A stretch of 37,042 nucleotides of DNA from Streptomyces sp. 8K308 (GTDB lineage Bacteria > Actinomycetota > Actinomycetes > Streptomycetales > Streptomycetaceae), in the NCBI RefSeq assembly GCF_004348315.1, contig NZ_SMKC01000034.1:1-37042 (forward strand), read 5' to 3'. The stretch's first letter is position 1; each line of letters opens with the position of its first letter. This document shows, one piece after another, positions 7,982 to 16,633 of the stretch. The position numbers and the translations under genes were made by a program. Under the pieces are notes generated by a model. It was not told the origin of the DNA and ran no database searches. It was given only the letters and a program-made list of their open reading frames with translations.

Positions 7982-9460
7982 ATGACCGACCGAGACGGCA
8001 CACCGGCCGTCACCCTCACGATCGACCAGGACAAGGAACTCGCCGTCGGCGCCGCCGAGTCGGGCGTGCACGGCTTCCTCAGCGTGCGCGTCAGCGGCGT
8101 CGACCCCGGCTCGCTCGGCGCCCAGCCCGCCGCCGAGGTGATCGTCATCGACTGCTCGGGATCGATGGCCTCCCCGAGCAGCAAGATCGCCGCCGCCCGC
8201 GAGGCCGGTATCGCCGCGGTCCAGGCGCTGCGCGACGGCACCAGGTTCGCCGTCGTCGCCGGCACCGACCAGGCCCGCATGGTCTACCCGCCCGACGCCC
8301 GGCTGGAGACCGCCGACCACGACTCCAAGGCCCAGGCCGCCGACCGGATCCGCTACCTCTACCCCAATGGCGGCACCGCCATCGGTGCCTGGCTCAGGCT
8401 TGCCCGCCGGCTGATCTCCGAGGAGGAACCGAGCCCGAGCGGCGCCCAGGGACACCGGCACACCCTGCTGCTCACCGACGGCTGGAACATGCACCACCGC
8501 GAGCTGCTCGCCGCCGAACTCGACGCCTGCCGGGGCATGCTCGTCTGCGACGCGCGCGGCATAGGCGACGGCTGGAACGCCAAGGAACTCGTGGAGATCG
8601 CCGACCGGCTGCACGGCACCGCCAGGGCCGTGCTCCACGACGCCGACCTGCGGGCCGAGCTCGAGGAGATGGTGCGCGCCTCCATGGCCCGCACCCTGAC
8701 CGGCGTCATGCTCCGGCTCACCCCCGCGCCCGGCGCCACCATCCGTTTCGTCAAGCAGGTGTACCCCGTCGAACACGACCTCACCGACGGTGCCCGACCG
8801 GCGGCCGGCAGCACCGTCGAGTTCCCCACCGTGGCATGGCGGAACGATGAGGAGCGCGTCTACCACGTCTGCCTCGACGCCGACCCCGCCGGGCGGCCCC
8901 GCTTCGAGGACCTGCAGTGCGGCTACGCCGAGGTGGCGCTGGCCTCGGCGCCCGCCGCGGCCCCAGGGCCCGTGCCGATCCTCGTCCACTGGCTGCCGGG
9001 CGACGCCCAACCCACCAGACCCAGCGCCGTCTCCGAACACTTCGGACTCCACGGGGACTTCGGCCGGGTCGTCGCCGACGCCTTCAACGCCCACCACGCG
9101 GGCGACCGGGCCACCGCCCAGGCCAGGCTCGGCACGGCCGTCCGCATCGCCCACCGGCTGGCCGACGCCGAGAAGCTGGCGGTGCTCGCCGAGATCGTTG
9201 AGATCGCCGACCCCGCCACCGGGAGTGTCACCCTGCGCGGCTCGTTCGACGAACGCCTCCTCGGCCAGCTGCTGATGATCAGCAGCCGCACCACGCTCGT
9301 CCCGAACGCCCCCTCGACACCCCGGCCGGCCGGCGCGGGCGGCGAGCCGCGCCGCTGCCGCCGGGCGGGCTGCGACGCGCTCTCGGCGCCCCACGCCGAA
9401 AACTGCGTCCGCTGCGGCCACCCGCTGTCCACCCCCACCGCCGGCCGGGAACCGGCATGA
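7982..9460 (+). CDS. vWA domain protein with C-terminal zinc ribbon
   Basis: A von Willebrand factor A domain spans roughly residues 48-220. Its MIDAS motif is D57-C-S-G-S61, followed by GGTAIGAW and LLLTDGWN, which supply the remaining metal-site residues. A beta-rich region follows, then a helical segment (about 350-400). Cys459, Cys464, Cys475 and Cys478 form a C-terminal zinc ribbon like that at the N-terminus of the kinase. There is no signal peptide, so it is cytosolic. The start at 7982 follows the run GGGGGA with good spacing, 48 bases after the kinase stop. Metal-dependent binding of a phosphorylated or processed partner is plausible but inferred. The stop overlaps the next gene as ATGA. 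Confidence 0.87.
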   Translation: MTDRDGTPAVTLTIDQDKELAVGAAESGVHGFLSVRVSGVDPGSLGAQPAAEVIVIDCSGSMASPSSKIAAAREAGIAAVQALRDGTRFAVVAGTDQARMVYPPDARLETADHDSKAQAADRIRYLYPNGGTAIGAWLRLARRLISEEEPSPSGAQGHRHTLLLTDGWNMHHRELLAAELDACRGMLVCDARGIGDGWNAKELVEIADRLHGTARAVLHDADLRAELEEMVRASMARTLTGVMLRLTPAPGATIRFVKQVYPVEHDLTDGARPAAGSTVEFPTVAWRNDEERVYHVCLDADPAGRPRFEDLQCGYAEVALASAPAAAPGPVPILVHWLPGDAQPTRPSAVSEHFGLHGDFGRVVADAFNAHHAGDRATAQARLGTAVRIAHRLADAEKLAVLAEIVEIADPATGSVTLRGSFDERLLGQLLMISSRTTLVPNAPSTPRPAGAGGEPRRCRRAGCDALSAPHAENCVRCGHPLSTPTAGREPA

Positions 9461-10440
9461 GCGACACCCGCCGTGGGCTGCTCGGCCGGCTCGCCCTGCT
9501 GCTCGCGCTCACCTGCGTCGCCGTGGCCGCGCTGTTCACCGCCTACGCCGGCGTGCACCGCGACGCCGGGGCGGTCAGGCACGGCACCGCCCCCGCCATC
9601 CTCGACATCACCACCGCGCAGGACGCGCTGCGCCTGGCCAACGCGGCGGCCAGGGAGGCCCTGGAGTCCGGCCAGGGCACCCTCGTCGGTGCCGGCAGCG
9701 GCTACCGCATCCAACTGGCGGTCGCCAACCAGAGTCTGGCCGGCGCCGCCGAGGGCGACGTGGCGGGCGACGCCGGACTGCGCGTCCTGCAGACCGTCAG
9801 CGGCCTCATCGTCGCCTACTCGGGATGGATCGAGCGGGCAGCCGCGGCGTCGCAGGACCCCGACCTGCGCGGCGCGTACCTGCACTACGCCGACACCATG
9901 CTCAACCGCGAGGACAGCGGCATCCTCGCGCGCCTCGACCGGCTCCAGACCGAGCAGCGCGCCGAGCTGGCCACGCAGACCGTCTTCGGCTGGCCGGAGC
10001 GGCTCACCTGGGCGGCGGCGCTGCTGACGTCCGCCGCGCTCGTCGACCGCCTGCGCGAGACTCAGCGGTTCCTGCGCCGCCGGTTCAGGCGCCGACACAA
10101 CCCCTGGCTGTTCGGCGCCACCCTCGCGCTGCTCGCGGCCTGCGCGCTGCTCGCCCTCGGCACCGTCCAGACCCAGTGCGCCAAGGACGAGTCACGCGGC
10201 GACCTCGCCGAGACCGTGGACATCTGGCAGTCGGTCGCGGGCGGCGAGGCGGCGGGCCGACAGGAGGACGTCGCCCGATCCATCCGCGGCACCGCGGAGG
10301 AGGTCGAGACGGAGATGCGTGACACCGGCTGGCGGGTCGGGCTCACCGGCTGGGTGCCGGCGCTCGCCCCCGCGCTCGCCACCCTGATCGTGTGCGGCAT
10401 GGCGCCGCGCATCGCCGAGTATCGGTTCCGGGTGCGATGA
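9457..10440 (+). CDS. Four-helix membrane protein, GlnX-like topology
   Basis: Hydrophobic helices lie at about residues 9-31, 182-198, 215-237 and 297-316. They give a large helical extracytoplasmic domain (32-181), a short strongly basic cytoplasmic loop (199-214) and a second small outside domain (238-296). This topology matches my knowledge of mycobacterial GlnX, the membrane sensor linking the binding protein GlnH to PknG. The first outside domain, with ITTAQDALRLANAAA, resembles four-helix bundle sensors. There are no enzymatic motifs. It overlaps the genes on both sides by four bases and sits between the kinase/vWA pair and a solute-binding protein, so signal transmission across the membrane is the likely role. 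Orthology to GlnX is inferred from context and topology, not measured. Confidence 0.75.
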   Translation: MSDTRRGLLGRLALLLALTCVAVAALFTAYAGVHRDAGAVRHGTAPAILDITTAQDALRLANAAAREALESGQGTLVGAGSGYRIQLAVANQSLAGAAEGDVAGDAGLRVLQTVSGLIVAYSGWIERAAAASQDPDLRGAYLHYADTMLNREDSGILARLDRLQTEQRAELATQTVFGWPERLTWAAALLTSAALVDRLRETQRFLRRRFRRRHNPWLFGATLALLAACALLALGTVQTQCAKDESRGDLAETVDIWQSVAGGEAAGRQEDVARSIRGTAEEVETEMRDTGWRVGLTGWVPALAPALATLIVCGMAPRIAEYRFRVR

Positions 10441-11747
10441 GGGGCCCGCGCGTCGCCGCAACGGCGGCCCTCGTCCTGGCCCTCCTCGTGGCCGCCTACG
10501 CCGTGGTCGACCGGGTGGGCAGGTCCGCCTCGTCCGCCGGCACCGTCACCGTGTTCGCCTCCTGGACCGGCTGGGAGGCCACGGCGTTCGAGGCCGTGCT
10601 CGCCGAGTTCACCGAGCGGACCGGCATCGAGGCCGAGTACCAGGGCACCACCGCCCAGCGCGAGGTGCTGATGTCCCAGGTGCGGTCGGGCTCACCGCCC
10701 GACGTGGCGATCCTCTCCAGCCCCGGCGAACTCGCCGAGTACGCCGGCCGTGGCGAGGCGTTCCCGCTCGACACGGCGCTTGGCCCGCAGCGGGCCGCCT
10801 ACGACGCGCCCTGGCTCGCGCCCGTCGCCGGCGGCCGGGAGACCTACTGGGTGCCCGTCAAGATCGACCTCAAGAGCGTCGTCTGGTACGACCCGGCACG
10901 CCACCCGGAGCCCGGGGACGCCGCCGCGCTCGCCGGCGACGGCGACTCCTGGTGCGTCGGCATGGGCTCGGACGCCACCTCCGGCTGGCCGGGCACCGAC
11001 TGGGTGGAGGACCTGCTGCTCCAGACGGCGGGACCCGACGCGTACGAGGACTGGGCCACCGGAGCTCGAGGCAGCTGGACGACACCCGAGATGGCCGCCG
11101 CCTGGCGCGGCGTCGCCGAGGTGCTCACCGGTGGGGGCTCCGACCGCGCCACCGAGTCCCTGACCCGGGACCACGGCCCGGCGTCCCGCGAGCTGTTCGC
11201 CGACCCGCCGGGCTGCGCGCTCGACCACCAGTCGTCGTTCATCCGCGCCGAGTACGGCCAGGAGGCCCCCGGCGGCGGCGTGCCGCCGGGGGCGTTCCTG
11301 CCCTCCGCCACCGTGCTGCCCGGCACCGCGGGAGTGCAGCGCGGCTGGGAGGTGGCCGGGGACTTCGCCGGCATGTTCCGCGACACCCCGCAGGCGCGAC
11401 GGCTCATCGGCTACCTGGCGTCGGCCGAGGCTCAGCGGCTGTGGGCCGGCGCGATGCCCGACGACATGCCGAGCCCCATGTTCGCCAACGCACAGGTGGG
11501 CGAGGACGTCTACGAGGGCGACGCGGCCGGCGCCGAGATCGCCCGAATCCTCCGGGGCACCGGGCCGCACTGCCTCGACGCCTCGGACGCCATGCCGCCG
11601 CCCGTGCGGGACGCCTTCCAGCACGCCGTGCTGCGCCTGCTCGCCGAGCCGAGCCAGCCGCCCGACGCACTCCTCGCCGACCTGGAGCGGGTGAGCGCGG
11701 CCGTGACCGAGGACGGCGCGGTCTGGCCGTCCTCGGTCTGCGGCTGA
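10437..11747 (+). CDS. Membrane-anchored extracellular solute-binding protein (family 1 type)
   Basis: The protein has 436 residues. An N-terminal hydrophobic segment (about 7-24) lacks a lipobox cysteine, so it is probably anchored by an uncleaved helix. The mature part begins VTVFASWTGWEATAFEAVL and continues with PPDVAILSSPGELAEY, the pattern of carbohydrate-type ABC binding proteins. No permease or ATPase genes are linked; it ends an operon with the kinase and the GlnX-like membrane protein. I infer a ligand-sensing rather than import role, parallel to GlnH in the GlnH-GlnX-PknG system, although this protein is of the larger family 1 class rather than the amino-acid class. ATG 10437 overlaps the previous stop. 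Only five bases separate its stop from the convergent ribokinase gene. Confidence 0.85.
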   Translation: MRGPRVAATAALVLALLVAAYAVVDRVGRSASSAGTVTVFASWTGWEATAFEAVLAEFTERTGIEAEYQGTTAQREVLMSQVRSGSPPDVAILSSPGELAEYAGRGEAFPLDTALGPQRAAYDAPWLAPVAGGRETYWVPVKIDLKSVVWYDPARHPEPGDAAALAGDGDSWCVGMGSDATSGWPGTDWVEDLLLQTAGPDAYEDWATGARGSWTTPEMAAAWRGVAEVLTGGGSDRATESLTRDHGPASRELFADPPGCALDHQSSFIRAEYGQEAPGGGVPPGAFLPSATVLPGTAGVQRGWEVAGDFAGMFRDTPQARRLIGYLASAEAQRLWAGAMPDDMPSPMFANAQVGEDVYEGDAAGAEIARILRGTGPHCLDASDAMPPPVRDAFQHAVLRLLAEPSQPPDALLADLERVSAAVTEDGAVWPSSVCG

Positions 11748-11752
11748 CCCCC

Positions 11753-12667
11753 TCAGCCGGCGGCGGCGTCGATCTCGGCCCGGCTCGGCATCGACGACGA
11801 GGCGCCGGGGCGCGTCACCGAGAGGCCGGCGGCCGCCGACGCCCACGCCAGCGCCGCCGGCATCGGCCGGCCCTCGCCGCGCGCCACCGCCAGCGCGCCG
11901 ACGAAGGTGTCGCCGGCGGCCGTGGTGTCGACCGCGCGCACCCGGGACGCCGGCACGGCCACCGGCTCCGCGCCGCGCGCGACGAACAGGCTGCCGGCCT
12001 CGCCGAGCGTGACCACCACCTCGGGCACCAGATCGAGCAGCGCGGCGGCCGCCCGGCGTGGGTCCCGGTGCCCGGTCAGCGCCGTGGCCTCGTGCTCGTT
12101 GGGCACCAACAGGTCGGTCATTTCGAGCAGTTCGTCCGGCAGCTCGCGGGCCGGCGCCGGGGTGAGCACCGTCCGCACCCCGTGCGCCCTGGCGGTATTG
12201 GCCCCGGCCAGCACGCCCGCCATGGGCAGTTCCAGCTGGAGCAGCAGGGCGCCGGCGGACGCGACGCGCTCCTCGTCGCCGGGGCCGAGACCGGTCACCG
12301 TGCCGTTGGCGCCCGGCACCACCACGATGGAGTTGCCGCCCTTGTCGTCCACCACGATGTGCGCGGTACCGCTTGGCCCGGGGACGGTGCGCAGACCGGC
12401 CGTGTCCACCCCGGAGTCGGCGAGCGCGGCGCGCAGCCGGGGGCCGAGGTCATCGTCGCCGACCGCCCCGATCATGGTCACCCGGCCGCCGGAACGGGCC
12501 GCCGCGATGGCCTGGTTGGTGCCCTTGCCGCCCGGCACGGTGCGGAACTCGCGGCCGGAGACGGTCTCGCCGCGCCGGGGCGCGACCGACACGTAGGCGA
12601 CCAGGTCCATGTTGGTCGAGCCGAGGACGGCGATCGCCGGGGCCCCGGTGGTCGCCGGGTGGTTCAT
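11753..12667 (-). CDS. rbsK: Ribokinase (PfkB family)
   Basis: This 304-residue enzyme should phosphorylate ribose, or a closely related sugar, with ATP. Diagnostic segments are GSTNMDLV (16-23), GGKGTNQA (46-53), and DTTAAGDTF with catalytic base Asp253. The last motif is nearly identical to that of E. coli ribokinase, which separates it from fructokinases and adenosine kinases. The ATG at 12667 overlaps the upstream ADP-ribosylglycohydrolase stop as ATGA. It is the last gene of the minus-strand operon and would channel ribose released by the four glycohydrolases into ribose 5-phosphate. No terminator is visible before the convergent operon five bases away. Confidence 0.9.
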   Translation of the reverse strand: MNHPATTGAPAIAVLGSTNMDLVAYVSVAPRRGETVSGREFRTVPGGKGTNQAIAAARSGGRVTMIGAVGDDDLGPRLRAALADSGVDTAGLRTVPGPSGTAHIVVDDKGGNSIVVVPGANGTVTGLGPGDEERVASAGALLLQLELPMAGVLAGANTARAHGVRTVLTPAPARELPDELLEMTDLLVPNEHEATALTGHRDPRRAAAALLDLVPEVVVTLGEAGSLFVARGAEPVAVPASRVRAVDTTAAGDTFVGALAVARGEGRPMPAALAWASAAAGLSVTRPGASSSMPSRAEIDAAAG

Positions 12668-14046
12668 GCGACGACCTCCAGGGTGAGGGCGGCGAGCTCG
12701 TCGAACCCTATGCCGTCGAAGCCGGCGATCGAGGTGGCGAGCCGGTTCTTCAACGGCGCGGTCCACCGCGCCGGCAGCGCCTCGGGCGAGCCGGCGAGCA
12801 GCCCGGCCAGCGAGCCGGCCGTGGCGCCGTTGCTGTCGGTGTCCCAACCGCCGGACACCGCCCGGCAGATGGACGCCGTGTAGTCCCCGTCAGCGTGGGT
12901 GAGCGCGGCGGCCAGCAGCGCCACGTTGGGCAGCACGTGCACCCAGTGGTAGTCCGCGTAACGGTCGTGCAGCCGGTCCACGACGGTGTCGAAGTCGGCG
13001 GCGTCCGGCAGCCCGCGGGCCGTCGCCACGCCGAACCGGACGGCCTGGGCCAGCCGGGATCCCGGCGGCACCACGGCGAGCCCGGCCCGCAGGCAGCCGT
13101 GCACGTCCACGCCGCCACCGGCGGCCGCGGCGATCGCCGCCGCCGCGAACATCGCCCCGTAGACGCCGTTCGCCGAGTGGCTCAACACCGCGTCCCGATG
13201 GGCCAGTTCGGCTGCGGCCGCCGGGTCGCCCGGATGCGTGTAGCCGTAGACGTCGGCCCTGATCAGGGCGCCGATCCACTCCCGGAACGGGTTGCGGTGG
13301 GTGGCCGTCGCCGGCGGCACGAGCCCGGCGAGCAGGTTGCGGTAGGCGACCCGCTCGGCCGTGAAGGTGCGGCCGGCGGGCAGCTCGTCGAGCCACAGCC
13401 CCGCCACGTCGGCCGTGCGGAAGCCGTGCCCGTGCCGGTGCAGCAACAGCAGCCCGAGCAGCGGGTAGTTGAGGTCGTCGTCCTCCGGGGCGCCGTCGAT
13501 GTTCTCGGCCAGCGAGGTGGCCGCCGAGCGGCGGTTCCAGGGGTGGGCGGCGGCCAGCTCGGCGGGCAGCCCGCGCGCGGTGAACCAGGTGTCGAGCGGC
13601 CAGTTGCCGGTGGCCCGGGCGATGGCCCGGATTCCGGCCAGCGACAGCTTCTCCACCGGCTTGCCCAGCACGCAGCCGGCCGCCCGGCCCAGCCAGCCGG
13701 CGTGCAGCCGGCTCTCAAGCGCCACCCGGTCGGAGGCCCAGGACCCCGCGGGCGCCGGCCAGTCGGGGCAGGCGGCCCTGATCGCCGCCAGGTCCGCCGG
13801 CTCCCGCTCGGCCGACAGGGCCTGAAGCAGCGCCAGTTCGTCCAGCAGCCGCTCCGCGAGGCGGCGCAGCTCCGGGTCGCCGGGACCGGCCGAGGCACCG
13901 GCGCGCTCCGGCGCCGGCCGGCCACCGGCGGCCAGCCAGCGGCGCTCGATCGCCGAGGCGTCCCGCCCGTCCTGGGCGGCCTGCCGCAGCTCGTGCCCGA
14001 GCAGATCCTCCGGCTGAACCCATGTCAACCGCAGCGCCCCGCTCAC
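12664..14046 (-). CDS. ADP-ribosylglycohydrolase-family protein with N-terminal extension (fourth copy)
   Basis: This 460-residue protein carries the ARH/DraG core from about residue 108. It has GWLGRAAGCVLGKPVE, the acidic metal motif EDDDLNY (188-194), and GGWDTDSNGAT with Asp402 and Asp404 near the C-terminus. The metal-binding aspartates therefore look complete. The EDDDLNY form marks a subgroup different from classical TDDT copies. About 100 N-terminal residues (VQPEDLLGHELRQAAQDG onward) form an extra helical region. The GTG at 14046 overlaps the upstream stop as GTGA; a longer upstream frame is composition-only. It probably hydrolyses an alpha-ribosidic bond; the substrate is unknown. 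It lies directly upstream of ribokinase. Confidence 0.87.
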   Translation of the reverse strand: MSGALRLTWVQPEDLLGHELRQAAQDGRDASAIERRWLAAGGRPAPERAGASAGPGDPELRRLAERLLDELALLQALSAEREPADLAAIRAACPDWPAPAGSWASDRVALESRLHAGWLGRAAGCVLGKPVEKLSLAGIRAIARATGNWPLDTWFTARGLPAELAAAHPWNRRSAATSLAENIDGAPEDDDLNYPLLGLLLLHRHGHGFRTADVAGLWLDELPAGRTFTAERVAYRNLLAGLVPPATATHRNPFREWIGALIRADVYGYTHPGDPAAAAELAHRDAVLSHSANGVYGAMFAAAAIAAAAGGGVDVHGCLRAGLAVVPPGSRLAQAVRFGVATARGLPDAADFDTVVDRLHDRYADYHWVHVLPNVALLAAALTHADGDYTASICRAVSGGWDTDSNGATAGSLAGLLAGSPEALPARWTAPLKNRLATSIAGFDGIGFDELAALTLEVVA

Positions 14047-15230
14047 GGCCGCATCCCCGAGAGGGCGGCGAACAGCTCCTCGTGGGCCCGCCGCCGCGCC
14101 ACGTCCCGCGCGAACACCTCGCGCGCCACGGCGGTCAGCGCCTCGGCCGGCGCCCGCAGGTCGAGCCGGCTGGCCCGGGCCACCTCCACGCTCCACTCCT
14201 CGGGCACCGCGCCCTCGCCGTGCAGCGCACCCACGATGGCGCCCGCCATGGTGGCGATGGAGTCGCAGTCCCGGCCGTAGTTGACCGCGCCGAGCACCGT
14301 GTGCCGGTAGTCGCCCCGGCCGACCAGCAGCATCCCGAGCGCGATCGGCAGCTCCTCGATGGCGTGCAGCCGGGACGGCCTGCGGGCCCCGAGCGAGGGG
14401 CTGCGGTAGTCGGCGCCCACCGTGTCGAACGGCGACACGGCCGCCCGCAGCGGCCCGAGCGCCGCCTCGAAGTCGTCGAACCCGGCCGCGACCTCACACA
14501 CCGCCTCGATCGCCGAGCGGGTGCCGTCCTTCGCCAGCGACAGCGCCTCCGCCACCACCGACTCGGGCGTGGCACCCGGCCTGAACGCCGCCGCCACCGC
14601 CGCGGCGAACACCCCGGCCGCCTCCCGCCCGTAGGACGACTGGTGCGCCCCGGCCACGTCCAGGGCCTCCGCGTAGGCGCCGGCCGGGTTGCCCGCGTTG
14701 ACCACCCCCACCGGCGCCATGTACATCGCGGCGCCGCAGTTGACGATGTTGCCCACGCCGGCCTCGCGCGGGTCGACGTGGCCGTAGTGGATCCGGGCCA
14801 CGATCCACTTCTCGGCCAGGAAGATCCGCTGCAACGGCAGCGCCTCCGCATCGAGTTCGGGGATCCAGCGCGGGGTGGTGATCAGGTCGGGCACCAGGTG
14901 GTCGGCGACCGCGTAGGCGTCGAGATGGTCGCGCACCTTCTCGTAGACCCGCACCAGGGCGTGCGTCATCAGGGTGTCGTCGGTGACGTGCCCGTCGCCC
15001 TTGTGGTACGGCGCGATGGGCCGGGCGGTGCGCCACTCATCCCGGTGGAACGGCTCGACGATGCCCCGCACCCGGCCGCCGTGCCGCTCGACGATGGCCT
15101 CGGGCGTCCAGCCCTCGACCGGGCCGCCGAGCGCGTCGCCGACCGCGGCGCCCACCAGGGCGCCCGTGGTGCGGCTCTCCAGGGAGAGGTGGGTGAGGTC
15201 GGAGAGGGAGGAAGGGGTGGAGGAGGTCAT
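14043..15230 (-). CDS. ADP-ribosylglycohydrolase-family protein (third copy)
   Basis: This 395-residue protein has GALVGAAVGDALGGPVEG (23-40), the metal motif VTDDT (82-86) and NYGRDCDS with Asp321 and Asp323, so both halves of the binuclear metal site are present. YGHVDPREAG and GAAMYMAPVGVVNAGNP are typical of the larger ARH subgroup found in actinobacteria. The ATG at 15230 is preceded by purine-rich sequence and overlaps the upstream stop as ATGA. It should be a soluble alpha-ribosyl hydrolase; it has no signal peptide, so it acts on imported substrate. It differs considerably from its neighbours, so the array is not a recent tandem duplication. Confidence 0.9.
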   Translation of the reverse strand: MTSSTPSSLSDLTHLSLESRTTGALVGAAVGDALGGPVEGWTPEAIVERHGGRVRGIVEPFHRDEWRTARPIAPYHKGDGHVTDDTLMTHALVRVYEKVRDHLDAYAVADHLVPDLITTPRWIPELDAEALPLQRIFLAEKWIVARIHYGHVDPREAGVGNIVNCGAAMYMAPVGVVNAGNPAGAYAEALDVAGAHQSSYGREAAGVFAAAVAAAFRPGATPESVVAEALSLAKDGTRSAIEAVCEVAAGFDDFEAALGPLRAAVSPFDTVGADYRSPSLGARRPSRLHAIEELPIALGMLLVGRGDYRHTVLGAVNYGRDCDSIATMAGAIVGALHGEGAVPEEWSVEVARASRLDLRAPAEALTAVAREVFARDVARRRAHEELFAALSGMRP

Positions 15231-16633
15231 GCGGTCGATCCCTTCTGGCGGGTGGAACTCTCCATGGCCGCGGCGCGGCCGGTGGCAGGGGCGCGGCCGA
15301 GGGCCGGGGTGAACGAGGGCGGCGGCGCCGGCCGCCCGGCGAACGACGTCGCGGCGAGCCGCCCGGCGAGATCCACCAGGTCGGTGCCGGCGAGCCTGGG
15401 CAGCGCGCAGCCGGGCAGCGTCCGGCAGGCCGCGCGCCAACTCGCGGGCAGCGCGCCGGCGCCCGAGACGGCCCCGGTCAGCGCGCCGGCCAGGGCAGGC
15501 GCCGAGTCCGCCACCCGGGACAGGCAGGCCGCCGTGGGCACCGCCTCGCTCATCGCGCCGCCGGCGGCGGTGGCCACCGCGAGGGCGACGGGCACCGTCT
15601 CGGCCGCCGCGATGCCGTAGCTGTAGACGTGGTCGACGATCTCGTGCTCGAGGACCGGCACCAGCGCGAACGCGGTGCCGGCGGGACCCGGCGCGGCGGC
15701 CACCGCGGACCTGGCGAGGCCGACGGCGTGTAGCGCGTTGCGGCGGATCTCGGTGCCGTCCGGCAGCTGCCGAAGCGCCGCGTCCACGCAGGAGTCCACC
15801 GGCGCGCCGGTCAGCGCCACGGCCGTCGCGGCGGCCATCGCACGGGCGCCGTGGACCCCGTCGCCGTCCTGCGTGTAGCGGGCGTCGAACTCGGCCAGGG
15901 CGGCGGCCGCCTCCGGATCACCAGGGTGGACCACGGCCAGCACGGCGGCCCGCACGCAGGCGGCGTCGTCGAAGTAGTGCGGGTTGTCGTGTCCTGTGGC
16001 TGGCGGCCGAAGCCCGGCCGCCAGGTTCCCGAGGCCGGCCCGCACCGAGATCCTGGCCCGCAGCGGGATCCGCGCCGACTCGATCTCGTCGGCCTGCTCG
16101 GCCGCCGCCGCGACCTCGTCGGCCAGCGCCGTCCAGGCCAGCGCGAGCGCCGAGCGCACCCGGCCGCCGATCTCCTCAGGCGCGCCGCCGCCGCTGGCCG
16201 CGGACAGCACGGAGAGCGCCGTGAACGCCGCCCACTCCGCGTCGTCCGAAGGCCCGAGCCGCAGCGGCTCCGGCGGCTGGTTGAGCGCTATCGGCACCGG
16301 CAGCGTGGTGGTCGCGTTCTGTTCGGCGAAGGTGTCGAGCTCCCGGGTGAGCCGTCTGGTCCACTCGGGCAGCCGGGCCGCCCGGTGCCGGCCCGAGGGC
16401 CAGCCGGCGGCGTCGCCCGCGGCGATCCCGAGCAGCAGCCCCTCGATCCGACGCCCCGCGGACTCCGCTGCGCGGGGCTCGGCCGTCGCCCGCCCGCCAT
16501 GGGGTGACCCTGCGGCGCCCCGGGGCCGCCGGTCCGCTCGGCTCTCCGGACGATCGCGCGCGCCGGCGGCGGTGCCGGGCGGCGACTCGTCGACGGGACG
16601 TCGGGCGCCGTCCATGGCGCTCTGTCCGGTCAT
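15227..16633 (-). CDS. ADP-ribosylglycohydrolase-family protein, degenerate metal site (second copy)
   Basis: This 468-residue member has an N-terminal low-complexity, Arg/Ala/Gly-rich extension of about 60 residues. The core then starts GLLLGIAAGDAAGWPSG (65-81). The first metal motif reads PSDDAE, retaining Asp130-Asp131 but with Ser and Ala in place of the two flanking Thr. The C-terminal motif, normally RDADT, reads RVADS (373-377), so the first aspartate is Val374. This predicts weakened or altered metal binding, and the protein may be a non-catalytic partner or act on another substrate. The ATG at 16633 overlaps the upstream stop as ATGA. All frames fit an intact gene, so the change is not a frameshift. 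Confidence 0.82.
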   Translation of the reverse strand: MTGQSAMDGARRPVDESPPGTAAGARDRPESRADRRPRGAAGSPHGGRATAEPRAAESAGRRIEGLLLGIAAGDAAGWPSGRHRAARLPEWTRRLTRELDTFAEQNATTTLPVPIALNQPPEPLRLGPSDDAEWAAFTALSVLSAASGGGAPEEIGGRVRSALALAWTALADEVAAAAEQADEIESARIPLRARISVRAGLGNLAAGLRPPATGHDNPHYFDDAACVRAAVLAVVHPGDPEAAAALAEFDARYTQDGDGVHGARAMAAATAVALTGAPVDSCVDAALRQLPDGTEIRRNALHAVGLARSAVAAAPGPAGTAFALVPVLEHEIVDHVYSYGIAAAETVPVALAVATAAGGAMSEAVPTAACLSRVADSAPALAGALTGAVSGAGALPASWRAACRTLPGCALPRLAGTDLVDLAGRLAATSFAGRPAPPPSFTPALGRAPATGRAAAMESSTRQKGSTA

